Source: Adiantum capillus-veneris
Taxonomy: Eukaryota; Streptophyta; Polypodiopsida; Polypodiales; Pteridaceae
Assembly: GCA_014529385.2 (NCBI GenBank)
Contig: CM043953.1
Location: forward strand, 96,041,342-96,105,341
Direction of reading: 5' to 3'
DNA: 64,000 bases
Of this stretch, positions 13,811 through 26,080 are shown one piece after another. A program made the translations under genes and the position numbers. The notes below the pieces were generated by a model that made no database searches, had not been told where the DNA came from, and was given only the letters and a program-made list of their open reading frames with translations. Position 1 is the stretch's first letter. Each line of letters starts with the position of its first letter.

Positions 13811-13975
13811 TCAGACAATGACTTAGGCCTTAAGATGCTCTGTGTATTGACACCTTAGGGCTCTGTGGGAACAGAGGTTTATTGGTTTAATTAAAAAACC
13901 TGAGGGCTTTGTGTAGTCGGTAGCAAAAGAAATTTATGTGTAGTTGGCAGCAGATCGACATGGGGTTGAAGTTGA

Positions 13976-14100
13976 CACTAGGCTTGTGGAATGGGTTCGA
14001 CAGTAAGCTGTGGAACGGGTTCGACACTAGGCCTGTGGAATGGGTTCGACAGTAAGCTGTGGAACGGGTTCGACACTAGGCCTGTGGAACGGGTTCGATG
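13976..14100. repeat. Tandem ~27/54-bp repeat
   Basis: The motif GTGGAATGGGTTCGACA alternates with GTGGAACGGGTTCGACA for about five units just before the (GA)n array at 14150. No coding role is evident. Confidence 0.85.
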
Positions 14101-14143
14101 AGTTCAATGGCCAACTGTGGAGCGGTTTCGACAGTAGGGCGAA

Positions 14144-14326
<183 letters not shown>

Positions 14327-14366
14327 GTGTGAGAGGTGGGAGGCGACAATGCTAACAGCGGCAACC

Positions 14367-14738
14367 ATGGTGACCCCCCTCGTCAAGCCCAGGATTGTGA
14401 AGAAGTGTGTAAAGAAGTTCAAGCGCACTCAGAGTGATCGCAAGATCTGTGTCAAACCAAGATGGAGTAGACCAAAGGGTATTGATTCACGTGTCAGGAG
14501 GAAATTCAAAGGGTGCATTTTGATGCCTAACATTGGGTATGGCTCAAACAAGAAGACAAGGCATGTGCTACCCAATGGTTTCACGAAGTTTTTGTTGGAC
14601 CTTCTTATGATGCACAACAGGAAGTTTTGTGTTGAGATTGCTCACAATGTTTCCACTTTGAAGCGAAAATCAATTGTGGAGCGAGCCGTTCAGCTCAACA
14701 TTGCAGTTACCAATGGTTCTGCCAGGCTTCGTAGTTAG
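14367..14738 (+). pseudogene. RPL32: Intronless ribosomal protein eL32 copy (probable retro-pseudogene)
   Basis: The start [20 protein letters not shown], then [31 protein letters not shown] and [20 protein letters not shown]-like, is unmistakably eukaryotic ribosomal protein L32. Compared with the family (about 133-135 residues) this copy encodes 123. It lacks about eight residues after FTKF (near 14592), removing the VxNVKELE-type segment, and ends at a TAG where the family reads RLRSQEDE. There are no introns although plant L32 genes normally have them. A family member would be part of the large cytosolic ribosomal subunit; this copy is probably not functional. Confidence 0.9.
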
Positions 14739-14889
14739 GAGGATGAGTTGGTGCTGCCCAGTCCTAATGATCACAGCATTAAGGATGAGATAGTTTAAGA
14801 GTTTTTGGAATTGTAATTTTGTGTTTATGACAGCCATGCTCTGTTGTATTGGTTTTGGAATATTCAATATCAATGATCATGTTCTTGAA

Positions 14890-14891
<2 letters not shown>

Positions 14892-14970
<79 letters not shown>
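14892..14970. repeat. (GA)n array
   Basis: About 80 bp of pure (GA)n between the 3' flank of the eL32 copy and the SAM-like exon. Confidence 0.95.
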
Positions 14971-14975
<5 letters not shown>

Positions 14976-15017
14976 TAGTTATTTCAATTGTGCTTAATTG
15001 GTAATTTTCTCTTACAG

Positions 15018-15616
15018 ATCTCGTGCTCTTTCATCAAAACATGGAGAAGGAGTGCTTAGAAAGCATCACGGGCTGGAAGGCAAGGGAAATTACTCAATTT
15101 GTTAATGGCTACTTAGGTTCGGATCAATACACACGCACCATACTCAAGAGTAACATCAACGGAAGCAGTCTTCTATATATGTCTGTGACTTCATGGGAAG
15201 CTTTGGGAGTGGACATACCCGGACACCGAGTTGCATTGTATAGTTGGGCACAAGAGAAATTGTCGACCTCGAAGATTTCCTTATCGCAAGAGAAGCATGG
15301 CCATGATAATGACAAGGTGTCCTCTTCAATATTAAATTTGCAGGATGCACAGGCTCTTATCCAAAGCAAGCCACCAACCAAGCAACAAGTGCCTCTCTCT
15401 CAGCCTCCCCCACCAATTTTGATCCCAAAGAATGCTCAAGAGAAGTCCTTTCTTAGAAAGAATTATAGTTGGGAACACAGCAGATATAACAAAAATTTAG
15501 AGAATATCTAAAAATGGGCTGAGAATGTTTTGGGTATATTCACTATAGAAAAGTTTATAAATGCTGACCTAAGTAAAGACAAGGAGATGAGAGAACAGAT
15601 CGAAGACTTTATACGG
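15018..15616 (+). pseudogene. SAM-domain-like exon, interrupted by an LTR element
   Basis: A splice acceptor (TTTTCTCTTACAG) ends at 15017. The frame then contains MEKECLESITGWKAREITQF, ILKSNINGSSLLYMSV and WEALGVDIPGHRVALYSW, the spacing and hydrophobic pattern of a sterile-alpha-motif domain (protein-protein interaction). A Pro/Gln-rich linker follows. The frame stays open after one TAA (about 15509-15511) through WAENVLGIF and MREQIEDFIR, until the LTR of element C begins at 15617. It may be a 5' part of the multi-exon gene resuming at about 31.1 kb on the same strand, separated by element C and the CACTA element; the junction cannot be proved here. Confidence 0.5.
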
Positions 15617-18600
15617 TGATAACCGTTTTTCGGCTCTCTGTAATTGCCATAGTGAGTTATCCCACCCTACCAAAATCATCCAAGCGCTATGGCTATCCCT
15701 ACCATTTCACTGTACATAGGCGTGTGTGAGTTAGGGGGCTTTTCCCATATCTTCTTAAAAACCCTCAGCTAGCTAGTCACTGGGCTAGTTGAGCCAAAAA
15801 AATAAAAAAAATAAAAGTATATTATGGCCTCTTTGTGTGTAAATATTTCATTGTATATATGGCCTAAATATAGGGATTTTTTATAGGCTTTACAGCCTAT
15901 CGAGCTCAACATTCCAACAATGCGGCTTCATGGCAAAGGTGCACAAGATGATCAAGAGGTATGGATGGATCGACTTCTTACGTTAGTGGAGCTTGAGTGG
16001 AAAAGAGAAGCAGCTTACGAGTGTTACAAGAGGAAAGCCACACAAGCAAAAGAAAAGCTCGACAAGAAACTGAAGGACAAAGGCATCAAGGAAGGAGAGC
16101 TTGTGCTAAGGTATATATGACAATCGACTTGACAATCGTTTCGATGCCAAATTTGAAACTAGATGGCAGGGGCCATACATAGTTAAGAAGGCTTTCAATT
16201 CAAGTTACTATCAACTTATGGACTTGAATGGGAAAGAGCACTCCAGGAAGGTAAACGGGTATCGCTTGAAGCCTTATTTGAGTCGAATTCTACCAAAGGA
16301 TCTACCAAAGATCACCAGCTGTCTCATGTAAGTATTGTTACATGAAGTACCAATGTAACTCTAGTCAAAATGCCGAGGGGCCAAACATTGAAGATCTTGT
16401 CAAGGACTCTCAAGCACTCTCTTTCCAAAAGATGCTCTATGATGGTACATGAATATACCATCATCCTGGGGGAGGGCTAATGATAGCCGTTTTTTGGCTC
16501 TCTGTAATTGCCATAGTGAGTTATCCCACCCTACCAAAATCACCCAAACGCTATGGCTATCCCTACCATTTCACTGTACATAGGCGTGTGTGAGTTAGGG
16601 GGCTTTTCCCATATCTTCTTAAAAACCCTCAGCTAGCTAGTCACTGGGCTAGTTGAGCCAAAAAAATAAAAAAATAAAATAAAAAAAAGTATATTATGGC
16701 CTCTTTGTGTGTAAATATTTCATTGTATATATGGCCTAAATATAGGGATTTTTTATAATTATTTTGGTATTTTATTTAAATAATTCTACTTAGGTGTGTG
16801 TTTTATTAAACCTATGTACACCTTCTTTCATCCTCCTACACCATAATTATATTTTTTGCCAATATGTACATACTCTAACCTCATATTTTTCCTTTATACA
16901 AATCACTCTCACATTTTCATCCTCACCCTCGTGAAAACAAAAAATTGATTTCTACTCATTGGTTACGTTTATTATATTATTTACTTGCATACATTTTCCT
17001 CTTTCACCCAAAATAATTCAAGGAGGGACCATATCATATGATTCCAATATCTTTCTATATCCATAACTCCTACATATTTTTATTATTATTTTTACTCATT
17101 ATTCTAACACCATGTGCTCATTGAGCTAAAGTCCATGAATAGTCCATACACTAGTCCCACCATGTATATATTTCTTTATTCACCAATAATCCTCCTCCAT
17201 GCATGGATCAAGGGCAACTTGGATGCTTTGTATTATAATACGACAAAGGAGGGGGCCACTAAAAGACTTTTGTAGGCATAAAAACAGGCTTTTTGGTGAG
17301 AATTTTGGCACCTATCTCCACTCCGAATTTGGAGTGGTGGTCAAAAAGAAAATGTAGCCCACGCTCTGAGTAATCACCTCAAAATTTTTTCATGATTTTT
17401 GGAGCTACTAGCGGTGAGATATGATTTTTTGAGTGGACCCCAGCCTGCCCACTTTTCTCACAAGTAGCCCTTAGTCTTCTCTCACCCTTCCACACACCTA
17501 CTCACTCTTACACATCCCTCCCTCTCCTTCCCTCACTCAAACCTGCAATTTCCATGGCTTCTCCCACCCTCTTCACCATTACCCTTCTCTCTCATCCCTA
17601 TTGTTCTTTTATGAACCTCTACATACATACACCCTCTCCATGTCTCTCTCTATTGCTTCTATGTTACAATTTCATTTACCTCCCATAAAAATATCTAAAA
17701 TTCAGCATCTTAACCATGATAACTTCTGCAAATTGAGTATTTTTCATCAACAAATCCTCTTTTCATCGTGGTGGTCAACCGTGGCGGCGGCGTAAAGAAG
17801 CGAAGAAGACTAGCGGTCATTTTTTTCACAATCTACACAAGGGTGAGTTCAAGCTTCTTCAAAGCTTCACCATCTCAATGATTCTCTTTTAATTCAGCCC
17901 TCTTCCTTCATCAAATCAACTCATCCTACCCATTGTAAATGTATCACTAACAATTCTAGTGATTATTACCACTAACAACTAACTTCTCTTGTAAAAATGC
18001 ACCCACACTATCAACATATGGAGTAGGCAACCGCACAAGTAAACCAAATTCACTCACTCCCATGGAAGCTTCTCTCCTTTCACCACATCAATAATTCTCT
18101 TACTTGAGCCCACATCCATGTGACTCAAGAGATAAGAGAGACCCCATTCTCATTTGAAATTCATAATCCTTGATCTTTCCTAATAAAATTGATCAGGCTT
18201 AATCCTAATCAAGGCTTCTAAAACCTATAAATAGAACCCATTCCTCCTTGTAAAAGAGATGACTATACCATTGCACACTAGATTGAGCGTACCACACGCG
18301 AGTTCTATCTTGGTTGTAAAGAGAGAGTAAGCTTTCTATACACCATCACTTTGGTGCATAGAAAAGCTTGAGCTAGTTTGAGTGAGTGCGAGTAGAAGAT
18401 ATCCTTCCTACCATTGTTGTATCTACCCCAACATTAATGAATTGGTAGTTTTGGGTGCAATTCATGTCCAAAGGCTCACGCTTCTCCTCCAATTTGGCTT
18501 GGCAAACTCATTCAGCTTCATAAGGTGACTTGTTTCATTGAAGGTTGTTGTTTTCTTGCTTGTGATTCATTGGCTATTGTTTGGCTACCATTGTAAGAGG

Positions 18601-18956
18601 GTGGATGGTAAGAGGGCTCCCATAACCCTAAGACAATGTGCTAGTGATGCTATAACCAAATCTTGTCACTTGATTCCGCAAGCTCTAAGTTCCTTTTTGT
18701 GCAAAATATAAAGTTGAAGCTAAGTTGTACACCATCTCTCTCTCTCTCTCTCTCGTGTTTTAGTGTGTGAGAGTGTTCCATTGGTGTTAGGGTTAGTGTA
18801 AATTCCTTGCTTGTTTGTGGGTTGCTCTAACGATTCTCCTCTTTTGCGTCCTAGTTCGCTCTTAAACTAGGTGGTGCCCCTTGTGTAGTTGGGATTTGGC
18901 TGTGGGTTTGTTGTTTTGGTTTGTGTTGTGTTGTGCCCCAGCCCCATTGAGCAGCA
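15617..18956 (+). mobile_element. Element C: internally deleted Ty3/gypsy remnant
   Basis: A truncated left LTR (15617-15885, starting TGATAACCGTTTTTCGG) matches the start of a second LTR at 16481 (TGATAGCCGTTTTTTGG). Between them lies only the 3' end of an integrase and a polypurine tract (CTGGGGGAGGG, about 16467-16477). The right LTR runs on through AT-rich DNA containing a TATA box (CTATAAATAG, 18224-18233) and is cut at 18956 by the CACTA element. Its end should be in 31019-31140 but I could not fix it. The 5-bp duplication expected from the left flank (TACGG) is not found. Confidence 0.75.
15886..16330 (+). pseudogene. Integrase C-terminal fragment of element C
   Basis: The frame reads PIELNIPTMRLHGKG, then WKREAAYECYKRKATQAKEK and EGELVLRYI. 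After a frameshift near 16120 it continues RWQGPYIVKKAFNSSYYQL ... RKVNGYRLKPYL, the GPF/Y-type end of gypsy integrases. Everything upstream (gag to integrase core) is deleted. Confidence 0.8.
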
Positions 18957-19185
18957 CACTACAAGAGGTTGTGTGCTCTTGTGACGCTGTTAGCGACGGA
19001 AATACACTGGGTTTTTATAACCCCCGGCGTCGCTACGAGCGTCGCTACGAGAGCGTCGCTATATGCGTCGCTATATAGAGACGCTCATAGCGACGGTTAT
19101 AGCGACGTTTACACAGAAGACTTTAGCGACGCTCATAGCGACGCTACAGAGCCATAAATAGCAACGGTTATAGCGACGCCCGAGA
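18957..19185. repeat. CACTA left terminus and subterminal repeats
   Basis: After the CACTACAAGAGG end, at least eight copies of GCGTCGCTA or its complement TAGCGACGC lie between about 18990 and 19180. These arrays are the known transposase-binding sites in CACTA elements. Confidence 0.85.
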
Positions 19186-19519
19186 GAATTTTTTTTTGGT
19201 GGCAGGGCATCAAATGCCCTACCACCCATCAACCATATTGTACTTGATTCACTTTTTTAAAAAAGTGCAAGGGTAGATAATAGACCCAAAATAGTCACCC
19301 ACAAGATGCATTGTTTGCAAAATTGACAATTGTACATATCATAGGCAAAATGAATTGATTGGAAAATGTAATAATGACAATTGTACAACATCATAGGCAT
19401 AAAGAATTGATTGGCAAAAGGAACTGCGGTGACAAATGTAATAATATACATGGTTCAAAAAGACGTATAAAATCCGTCTCATGATACATAAGCTATGAGA
19501 AACACTAAACTAATGCTAT

Positions 19520-20837
19520 CTAGCTACGGCTAAACTGACGTCGTCTAGTCAAACGTCTCATCGCGTCCAAGCGGCGTATTTGTCGGATTCTGCAAAAAAA
19601 GACAATAAGACAGCTTTCAGTAAGTATAAACATATAACGACATTTATAAAACAATACAAAAAATAGAAAAGAGTAAACCCTAATACTAACCATGCCGCCG
19701 CGAGAACTGAGAATGTCCATCAGGGCGTTTAAGCCCTTCCTGCCTGCGTACTCGCGCTCGTACGGTGTGGGATCACGCCTGTCATCGACCACTGTCAAAA
19801 CATACAAAGATTTCATTATGTTAGAATTAAAAAACTCATAAACCCTAAACTATCGAACATAAAGAGCAATGTGAAAACACTTACAAAATCGGCCTCAAAT
19901 GATGCCCATCCACCGCTCCCCAAGTGGTGCGAGCTCCCTGCCTCTACTCGCGCTCTGGATGCATCCTTTTGTTGCTTCCACTTGTCGGGATTCTCACGCG
20001 CTGCTTTCTTCGCATTCTTCCAATCTTCTTTGGCCAGCCAATCTGGCCTGTTCCACCCATTCTTGATTGCTTTTTGCACTTTGGAACGCTTGTGTTTGCA
20101 GTATTCGCGCATTTGAATCTTCATCAGGTCTTCATTGAAGCGCTGATCCCGTGTTGGAACGAGAAACTCATCATGAAGTATGCTGATGACTCTGTTTTTT
20201 AAATCACTTGGTACTTCACTCCATTTGTTTAGTATGTAGTGTCTAAACAGCTGAGAGCAAAGACCACACATGCGCGAGATCGCCTTCTTGCCGTCATCAT
20301 ACATGATGATGCCGCCGCTGAAGTCGACGGAGTAAGACAAGCCCTCTCGCCGGTGACGCGTGAACCTGGGTGTCCCGACAGGGGTCTCTAGCGGCGTGTC
20401 GATGGGGGTACGGACGTCAGGTGTCTCCACCGGCGTCTGGGCCCCGAAGCGAGGAGTGTCGAGTGCGGTGGCTCCTGGCGGAGTAGGTAGAGGTGTGTAG
20501 CTTCTAGGAACAGTTAGCCGTGCAAAACCTGGCGTAGATGGCGATGCTGTGGCTGGTGTGGGGGCGGGCAAAGAAGGGGAGGGTAAAGAGCCTCGTCAAA
20601 CACGAGGCGGTGTGGAGGTATCGGTGGTGGAATCCCCACAACAACCGCCACCGCCACCACTAGAGCGCCGGTGTCTAGATGAGTGTGAAGCTCGTCTCGT
20701 CGACGCCGAAGCTTCGGAGCGCACCGAATGCTCCAAAAGAGAGGGAGATGCGGATGGAGTAGGAACGCGCGATGATGCTCCATGTACCACTGTCTCTGCT
20801 GCGGTGACAAAGAAGAAAGAAACTCCTCATCATCCAT
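19520..20837 (-). pseudogene. Second CACTA gene: En/Spm-type (Transposase_24-like) protein
   Basis: Exons are about 20837-19885, 19791-19691 and 19589-19520. The start is MDDEEFLSSLSPQQRQWYMEHH. A frameshift in the following Ser/Arg-rich stretch and one stop near 20594 break the N-terminal half. The conserved part has a Pro/Thr repeat region (TPLPTPPG, VETPDVRTPIDTPLETP). It continues SVDFSGGIIMYDDGKK, LFRHYILNKWSEVPSDLK, NGWNRPDWLAKEDW and SSHHLGSGGW, the signature of the small plant En/Spm transposon protein family that accompanies TNP2 and binds element ends. Introns are GT-AG. Confidence 0.75.
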
Positions 20838-23531
20838 ACCTGCATTAAACACACGAATATTTAAACTTAATATTGAATGAATAGAGTAGACAATGACGCA
20901 AAGACCATTAAATACAATGACGTAATGACGCATATAAATACAATGACGCAATGAATTGAGTGATAGAAGAGGCAAGTCGAAAACTCAGAATTTTCAATCA
21001 AAAGATGTGAGCACGAGTAGAAAAGAGCGTTATACACCATGGAAGGTACTAAGAGAGCCAGAGCTTTTACAACACGGAGCAAAATTATTCAAATACAATA
21101 TTTGTGGCTTTAAGAGATCTCTCTCTCATCCTCGCATAACTCAACATAACTTCCTATATCTATATAGAGCTCTCCGTTTAAACACATATCCTCTGTTTCA
21201 TTTTGTAGCTCCTCTGCATGCACCCCATATAGAGTAGTAGCATCTTGATGCTCGTCTGGCACCACCGCAGCGGCTTCTGATTGAGCATCTTCTCTTATCT
21301 CCTCCATTGATGCCATTGTGATTGGCACATGGTAGCCTTCATACATCCTTGCACTACGAGGGGCTACCTCTATGACGTACCACCAGTTTGATGTAGACTT
21401 TGTAGGATGAAATATTACCTACCAGAGCCACATAACTTACATGAGAGCTTTCAAGCACATAACTTGTAAAAGGGGGATGTTAACTATTTACATACTTACT
21501 TGTTCACAATGCTCGGGTAGTACGAAAGTGTCTCTTAGGTCAGTCCATTTCTTAGTAGAATCCACCTCAAGAAAACCAGACTCTCCTCTACGCACAGTAG
21601 CGTTGCGACCCTCCATGATTATCTTGAACCATTGCACGTCGAACAAGTCGACAAAAAATCCTCTGTAATCGATCCTCAAAATCTCTTGCAGCGTGCCGAA
21701 GTAAGTGAGTTCCGCCACCACAGGATCTGCATCAGAGGAACGTCGTCGACTAGACTGTTCAAATTTTGCCATGATTCCACAATCTTGAGTAAAACGCTTT
21801 TTGTCGATTCGTTCCACCCTAAAATGTCGACCTTTACACCATGCTGCTGTGTATGACTTATACTACAACGAACAAAGATTATGAGTGGCCGTTCAAACGT
21901 TTATAAATAAAGTCACTTGCTAGTCGTACATTGTAAACTTACCTTGGTCGCGCAACCCCGAGAGTACTCCCACTCTTCCTCAGTCACTTCGTCACCGCAT
22001 TGTTGTGCGCTTTTCAATTGGTTGTGCAACCATCTTAAGCTCATGAAGGTTGGTAGGCTCTCCAGAACCGCTGGATAGTGCATCGGTGGTCGTCTTCCCC
22101 GTATCCACTCGATTCGTGCCCTTTGACGCTCTTGCTTTGCATCCTCATATTGTAAAATCCACTTTTGCATCGCTGGATTGTGAAGCATGCAAAATTGGTT
22201 GATTTTAGCCTCTAGATCTTCCGTCATCTTCTTCTCAACACCGAGATTGCACATGACAATCCCAGATATGCGCTCATCATCTATGGTTCGCCATAGCGTG
22301 TCCCGGGCTTTATCAAATCCGTCTAGCCACTCTCCAATGTACACTAGGGACTCTGATACCAACCAACCTTCTGCCATGCTACCCTCCGGACATGCCTTTT
22401 GACGCACATATCCCTTAAGCGTTTTCATGAAACGTTCTAAGAAGAACATCCATCTGGAATGAACTGTGCCAGCTATTTCCACCTCATCAACTATGTAAAC
22501 AAGAAGATGCAACTGAATGGTTAGCATGGTAGTAGGAAAATGTTTCTCAAACATGCACACAATCTCCGCAGCATTTAGTTTGGCGAATGGTATGGAGTCT
22601 ACGTTGATCTCCTTTTGTGAGATCCATTGCACCAGCTTTGCAAGTTTGTAGATTGTGTTACGGATGTCGAGAGACAAACATCCCTCAATGGCAACCGGTA
22701 AAATAAACTGTAAAGTATGTGCAACAATGATATTAAAGTCCACATTTTATGCAATGATATTAAAGTCCACTATGAACGTACCTGACACATTTTATGCCAA
22801 TCGTGTGACTTCAAACCTGTAAGCTTTCCTTCTTTAGTAAAACACGTTCGGAGCAAGTGCATTACGCCAGTGGGGGTCCGCAAAGATCGAATGGTCTCTT
22901 TTACTTTGCGTTCTTGGGCTCCTGTGAAAATCCATGGTGCTTTAGGGAGTTTTATCGATCCATAGTAGATTACCCACATTCTTGAATATGTGCATTGGAT
23001 CGAGCAAGTGATTGATGATGAGTCGGGGCCAGTATGGTAACTCGTACCATAGAGATAGTCTCTTCATCCCTGGAGGCAATCCGTCATCGCACATCTCCTT
23101 CTGCTCTAACCATGCTTCTGCAGACATCCTTGGTGGCTCTCTTCCCAAAAAGCTGTCGCGTAACACATGATTCTCTGGAAGATACGCTTGATGACCTTCG
23201 TAGATTTGCTTCTTCAGTGAGGATGCCCTACGTGCATTCAGTCTAGGTCCACATGTGACACATGCTCTGTATCCGCTTGTTTGAAGCCCTGCATGTATAC
23301 ACATGATAATAGATCAACTATGGGAAAAAACAACATTTACAGTGTCTGAGTGAGGAGTGTCAATAGATCACCTGAGCATTCTGTTAGCCCGGGATAGTCA
23401 TGCATGGTCCACATTAGAATGCCTCTGATCAAAGCATTCCTTCGTCCTGTGTGTCGGCTCATATCCACCACCTCTATGCCAATCCACAATTGTTGTAGCT
23501 CTTCCAATAGTGGACGAAGATACACATCCAT

Positions 23532-24008
23532 TGTAATGGAATTTGCCTATTCAGTTTGAGAATAGCGGAATTTAATGAGAGTACTTTCAAGAAATGATTT
23601 TGTGAGCATAGCGGGTAGACATAATTGAAGATAGCAACATAATCATAGCAATTAGTTAACTTGGCATAGACAATACTTTTGCAAGAGAGAGAGTTTAGAG
23701 AACATGACAACAATTGAGGACCGGATTTATGTGGAGCCGGTCCCCCCTCCAATAGGCATTTGTATTATGATTTCTCCCATAAAGAGAGACTTGTTACAAT
23801 ACAGTCTTTGTGTTCCTTTGTGACCTAGGTGATGCCATGAAGATGGAAGGATTCATGCACCACAAACATAACATAAACTTGAATAAAGCTTTAACTATCC
23901 CAAGCCTCAGTCCCAAGACCTCAAACACCTTCGAAGGTGGAGAGAGCTAGCAGGGAATGAGGGTAGGGAAGAGGAAGAAGAAACATTTCGTAGGAGAAAG
24001 AATTAGTT
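23532..24008 (-). repeat. Element B, 3' LTR fragment
   Basis: Nearly identical to 26081-26549 (the matching end of the 5' LTR), with a small indel near 23733 versus 26281. It supplies the last ~20 codons of the gag frame, which therefore ends in LTR-derived residues. Confidence 0.92.
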
Positions 24009-25665
24009 CGGGAGAGATGAAGAAGTCTTCTTTGTCGACATAGCTTTGGACATGAAGCCTCAACTTCCCAATCAAGGGAGTAACGGAGGCATGTTGTCCC
24101 TTGAAAGTTGCATCAGCTGTTACTATATCTCCCATCTCAAAATCTTGAATGCCCAACTTGGTGGCCAACTCTATTGATATGAAGTTGAGAGTAGAGCCAG
24201 GATCAAACAAGATGAAGGCATCATGCTCTCTTACCTTTCCCCAAGCATAGGAGAGTGATGATCCTTTGCAATGAGCATCCTCTTTTGGAGCTTCGATGGT
24301 GGAAGCCCTAGGAGTCTCATTGCGAGTATTCTTCTTGGGGCAAGAACGATAGCCATGTCCTTGCTCCCCACACTTGAAACACTTATGGTCCTTGCGAAAA
24401 GCTTCAAGCTCTTCAGGAGAGAGTTTGTTTTTACCTTTGTAAACTCCCTTCTCCTTGGACCGATTGTTGTTGTTGTTGTTGGAAGTGCCTTGGGAATTAT
24501 TTTGAGCATTGGATTTCCCCTTTGCATCATTTTTATCTTTGTTTTCCATGGGCTTGACATTACGTCTAGCCCCTTGATGGAAATTGATGCGTGAAGCAAC
24601 CATGGTGTGGTGGATTACTTCGGTAATAGTACCGGGCCGTTGAGAGTTGATATATTCGGCCATCTCTTCAGGTAATCCCGCACAGAATTGTTGTCTTTGC
24701 TTGGCCAAGTCTATCTTTTGAAAGACAGTAGCTTTGAGATGTAAATCCCAAAACTTATCTACATACTTGTTGATAGACTCATGAGAGAGGAGCTTCAAGC
24801 CGCGCCATTCGGTAAGAACTTTATCTTTAGTATCGCTTGGAAGAAATTGCTTCATGATGGAAACTCGTAGAGTTTTCCATGTCTTTGGGGCTTCTCCATT
24901 GCCACGAAGGCTAGCCCACCATTGACGAGCTGATTTTTGGAAGTGCATAGCTACATGGCGTAGCTTGGAGGACTCTGTGAAGCCCTCGTCCCCAAAGGCC
25001 ACATCAAATTGCTGGATGAAGGCCAACACTTTGTCGGTAGCACCAAAGGTGCCATCATAGGTGAGAAAAGAGATACTCTTTCCTCCCTCCTTGAACTTCT
25101 TTAACTTTTGTGACCTTCGCCATGCAGGAAATGATTTGCGATGTCCTCCCCTCTTGTATTCTCTAGGAGAATAGCCATAACTTTCATCGGAAGAGAAGGA
25201 AGGTGAAGAAGAAGGAGAAGAGGGTGACCTCTTCCTAGCCCTTTTCTTCCTTTGTTTCCTCTCTTGCCTTTGAGAGTGATGAGGAGAAGGACTATGGGTT
25301 GCTCTTTTCCTCTTGGGAGGAGTAGGCGATCGTCTAGACCGCCTTCTTCGTGGAGCCACTTCTTCAGAAGAACTTAGACTTTCATTGCTTTCTTTCTCTT
25401 TGGATTCCTCCTCTCGAATGGGAGAGAGTCTTCTTTTGGGGGTCTCTTCAAGAGGCCTCCTAAGCTCTCTCTCCTCTTGGAGAGGAAGGGAAATTCCAGC
25501 ACGAAGTTGTTGAGTAACTTCGGCTTGCAAGGTAGGGTTGCCCATAGCTTGTTGCAACCTAGTCACAAGATAATTCACAAACATGGGAGCATCATCATTA
25601 GCACCTTCATGTGCAAAATCAAAGCTATCAATGTTCATTCTACTCTCTTGATTATTGTTAGCCAT
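23947..25665 (-). CDS. gag: Element B gag with truncated protease
   Basis: A 572-codon uninterrupted frame starts MANNNQESRMNIDSFDFAHE. An Arg/Ser-rich stretch follows (residues ~75-170). Then comes the retrotransposon gag core (KLKKFKEGGKSISFLTYDG, HVAMHFQKSARQWWASL). The CCHC zinc knuckle CFKCGEQGHGYRSCP is at about residue 430. The protease start AFILFDPGSTLNFISIELA keeps the D-x-G-S motif with Pro at the variable place. The frame runs off into LTR sequence after VDKEDFFIS. Gag would form the cytoplasmic particle. That this frame has no stops while A's gag has several suggests B moved more recently or is propagated as a non-autonomous form. Confidence 0.9.
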   Translation of the reverse strand: MANNNQESRMNIDSFDFAHEGANDDAPMFVNYLVTRLQQAMGNPTLQAEVTQQLRAGISLPLQEERELRRPLEETPKRRLSPIREEESKEKESNESLSSSEEVAPRRRRSRRSPTPPKRKRATHSPSPHHSQRQERKQRKKRARKRSPSSPSSSPSFSSDESYGYSPREYKRGGHRKSFPAWRRSQKLKKFKEGGKSISFLTYDGTFGATDKVLAFIQQFDVAFGDEGFTESSKLRHVAMHFQKSARQWWASLRGNGEAPKTWKTLRVSIMKQFLPSDTKDKVLTEWRGLKLLSHESINKYVDKFWDLHLKATVFQKIDLAKQRQQFCAGLPEEMAEYINSQRPGTITEVIHHTMVASRINFHQGARRNVKPMENKDKNDAKGKSNAQNNSQGTSNNNNNNRSKEKGVYKGKNKLSPEELEAFRKDHKCFKCGEQGHGYRSCPKKNTRNETPRASTIEAPKEDAHCKGSSLSYAWGKVREHDAFILFDPGSTLNFISIELATKLGIQDFEMGDIVTADATFKGQHASVTPLIGKLRLHVQSYVDKEDFFISPELILSPTKCFFFLFPTLIPC

Positions 25666-26067
25666 GATAACAAAATTTTATGTATGTACTTAGTGTATGC
25701 TTTGGCAATTCAAAACCTTAGTTGCCACTCCTCTTAGCCTTTGAAAATCGGCTCTTAAGTATCTACACCCACGGCTCAAAGTGGTTAATTATAGAGAATA
25801 GAGGAGTAGGTCTAACATAGCAGAGTTGCCAAGGGCTAGCTCCTTTCGGACTTCTTATGGCTCAATAATGGTAGAGCCGTAGGCAAGTCTAAAAAGACTC
25901 CATTATTAAGTCCAAAGCTCCCGAGGTGTGCACCATCCCCCACATAGTGGGCTTAACAAAACCGGTATTAGATCCCAGTTCCACTTACTCTATTATAATT
26001 AACAACATCAACCATTTATAGGCTACTTAAGGACCTCTCTTCTTAAGCAAGAAAAGAGAAACCAAAT

Positions 26068-26079
26068 GCTCTGATACCA
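26068..26079 (-). promoter_or_regulatory. Element B primer binding site (tRNA-iMet)
   Basis: TGGTATCAGAGC on the minus strand, one base after the 5' LTR end, complementary to the 3' end of plant initiator tRNA-Met. Confidence 0.9.
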
Positions 26080-26080
26080 A

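Noticed and set aside
19021-19030. Possible tRNA or other structured RNA genes
   Set aside because: Short GC-rich inverted motifs are explained by CACTA subterminal repeats. No tRNA cloverleaf with A and B boxes was recognised anywhere; the only tRNA-related sequences are primer binding sites.
18990-19190. CRISPR-like regularity of GCGTCGCTA repeats
   Set aside because: The repeats are short, in both orientations, and confined to both ends of a CACTA element in a plant genome. They are subterminal transposase sites.
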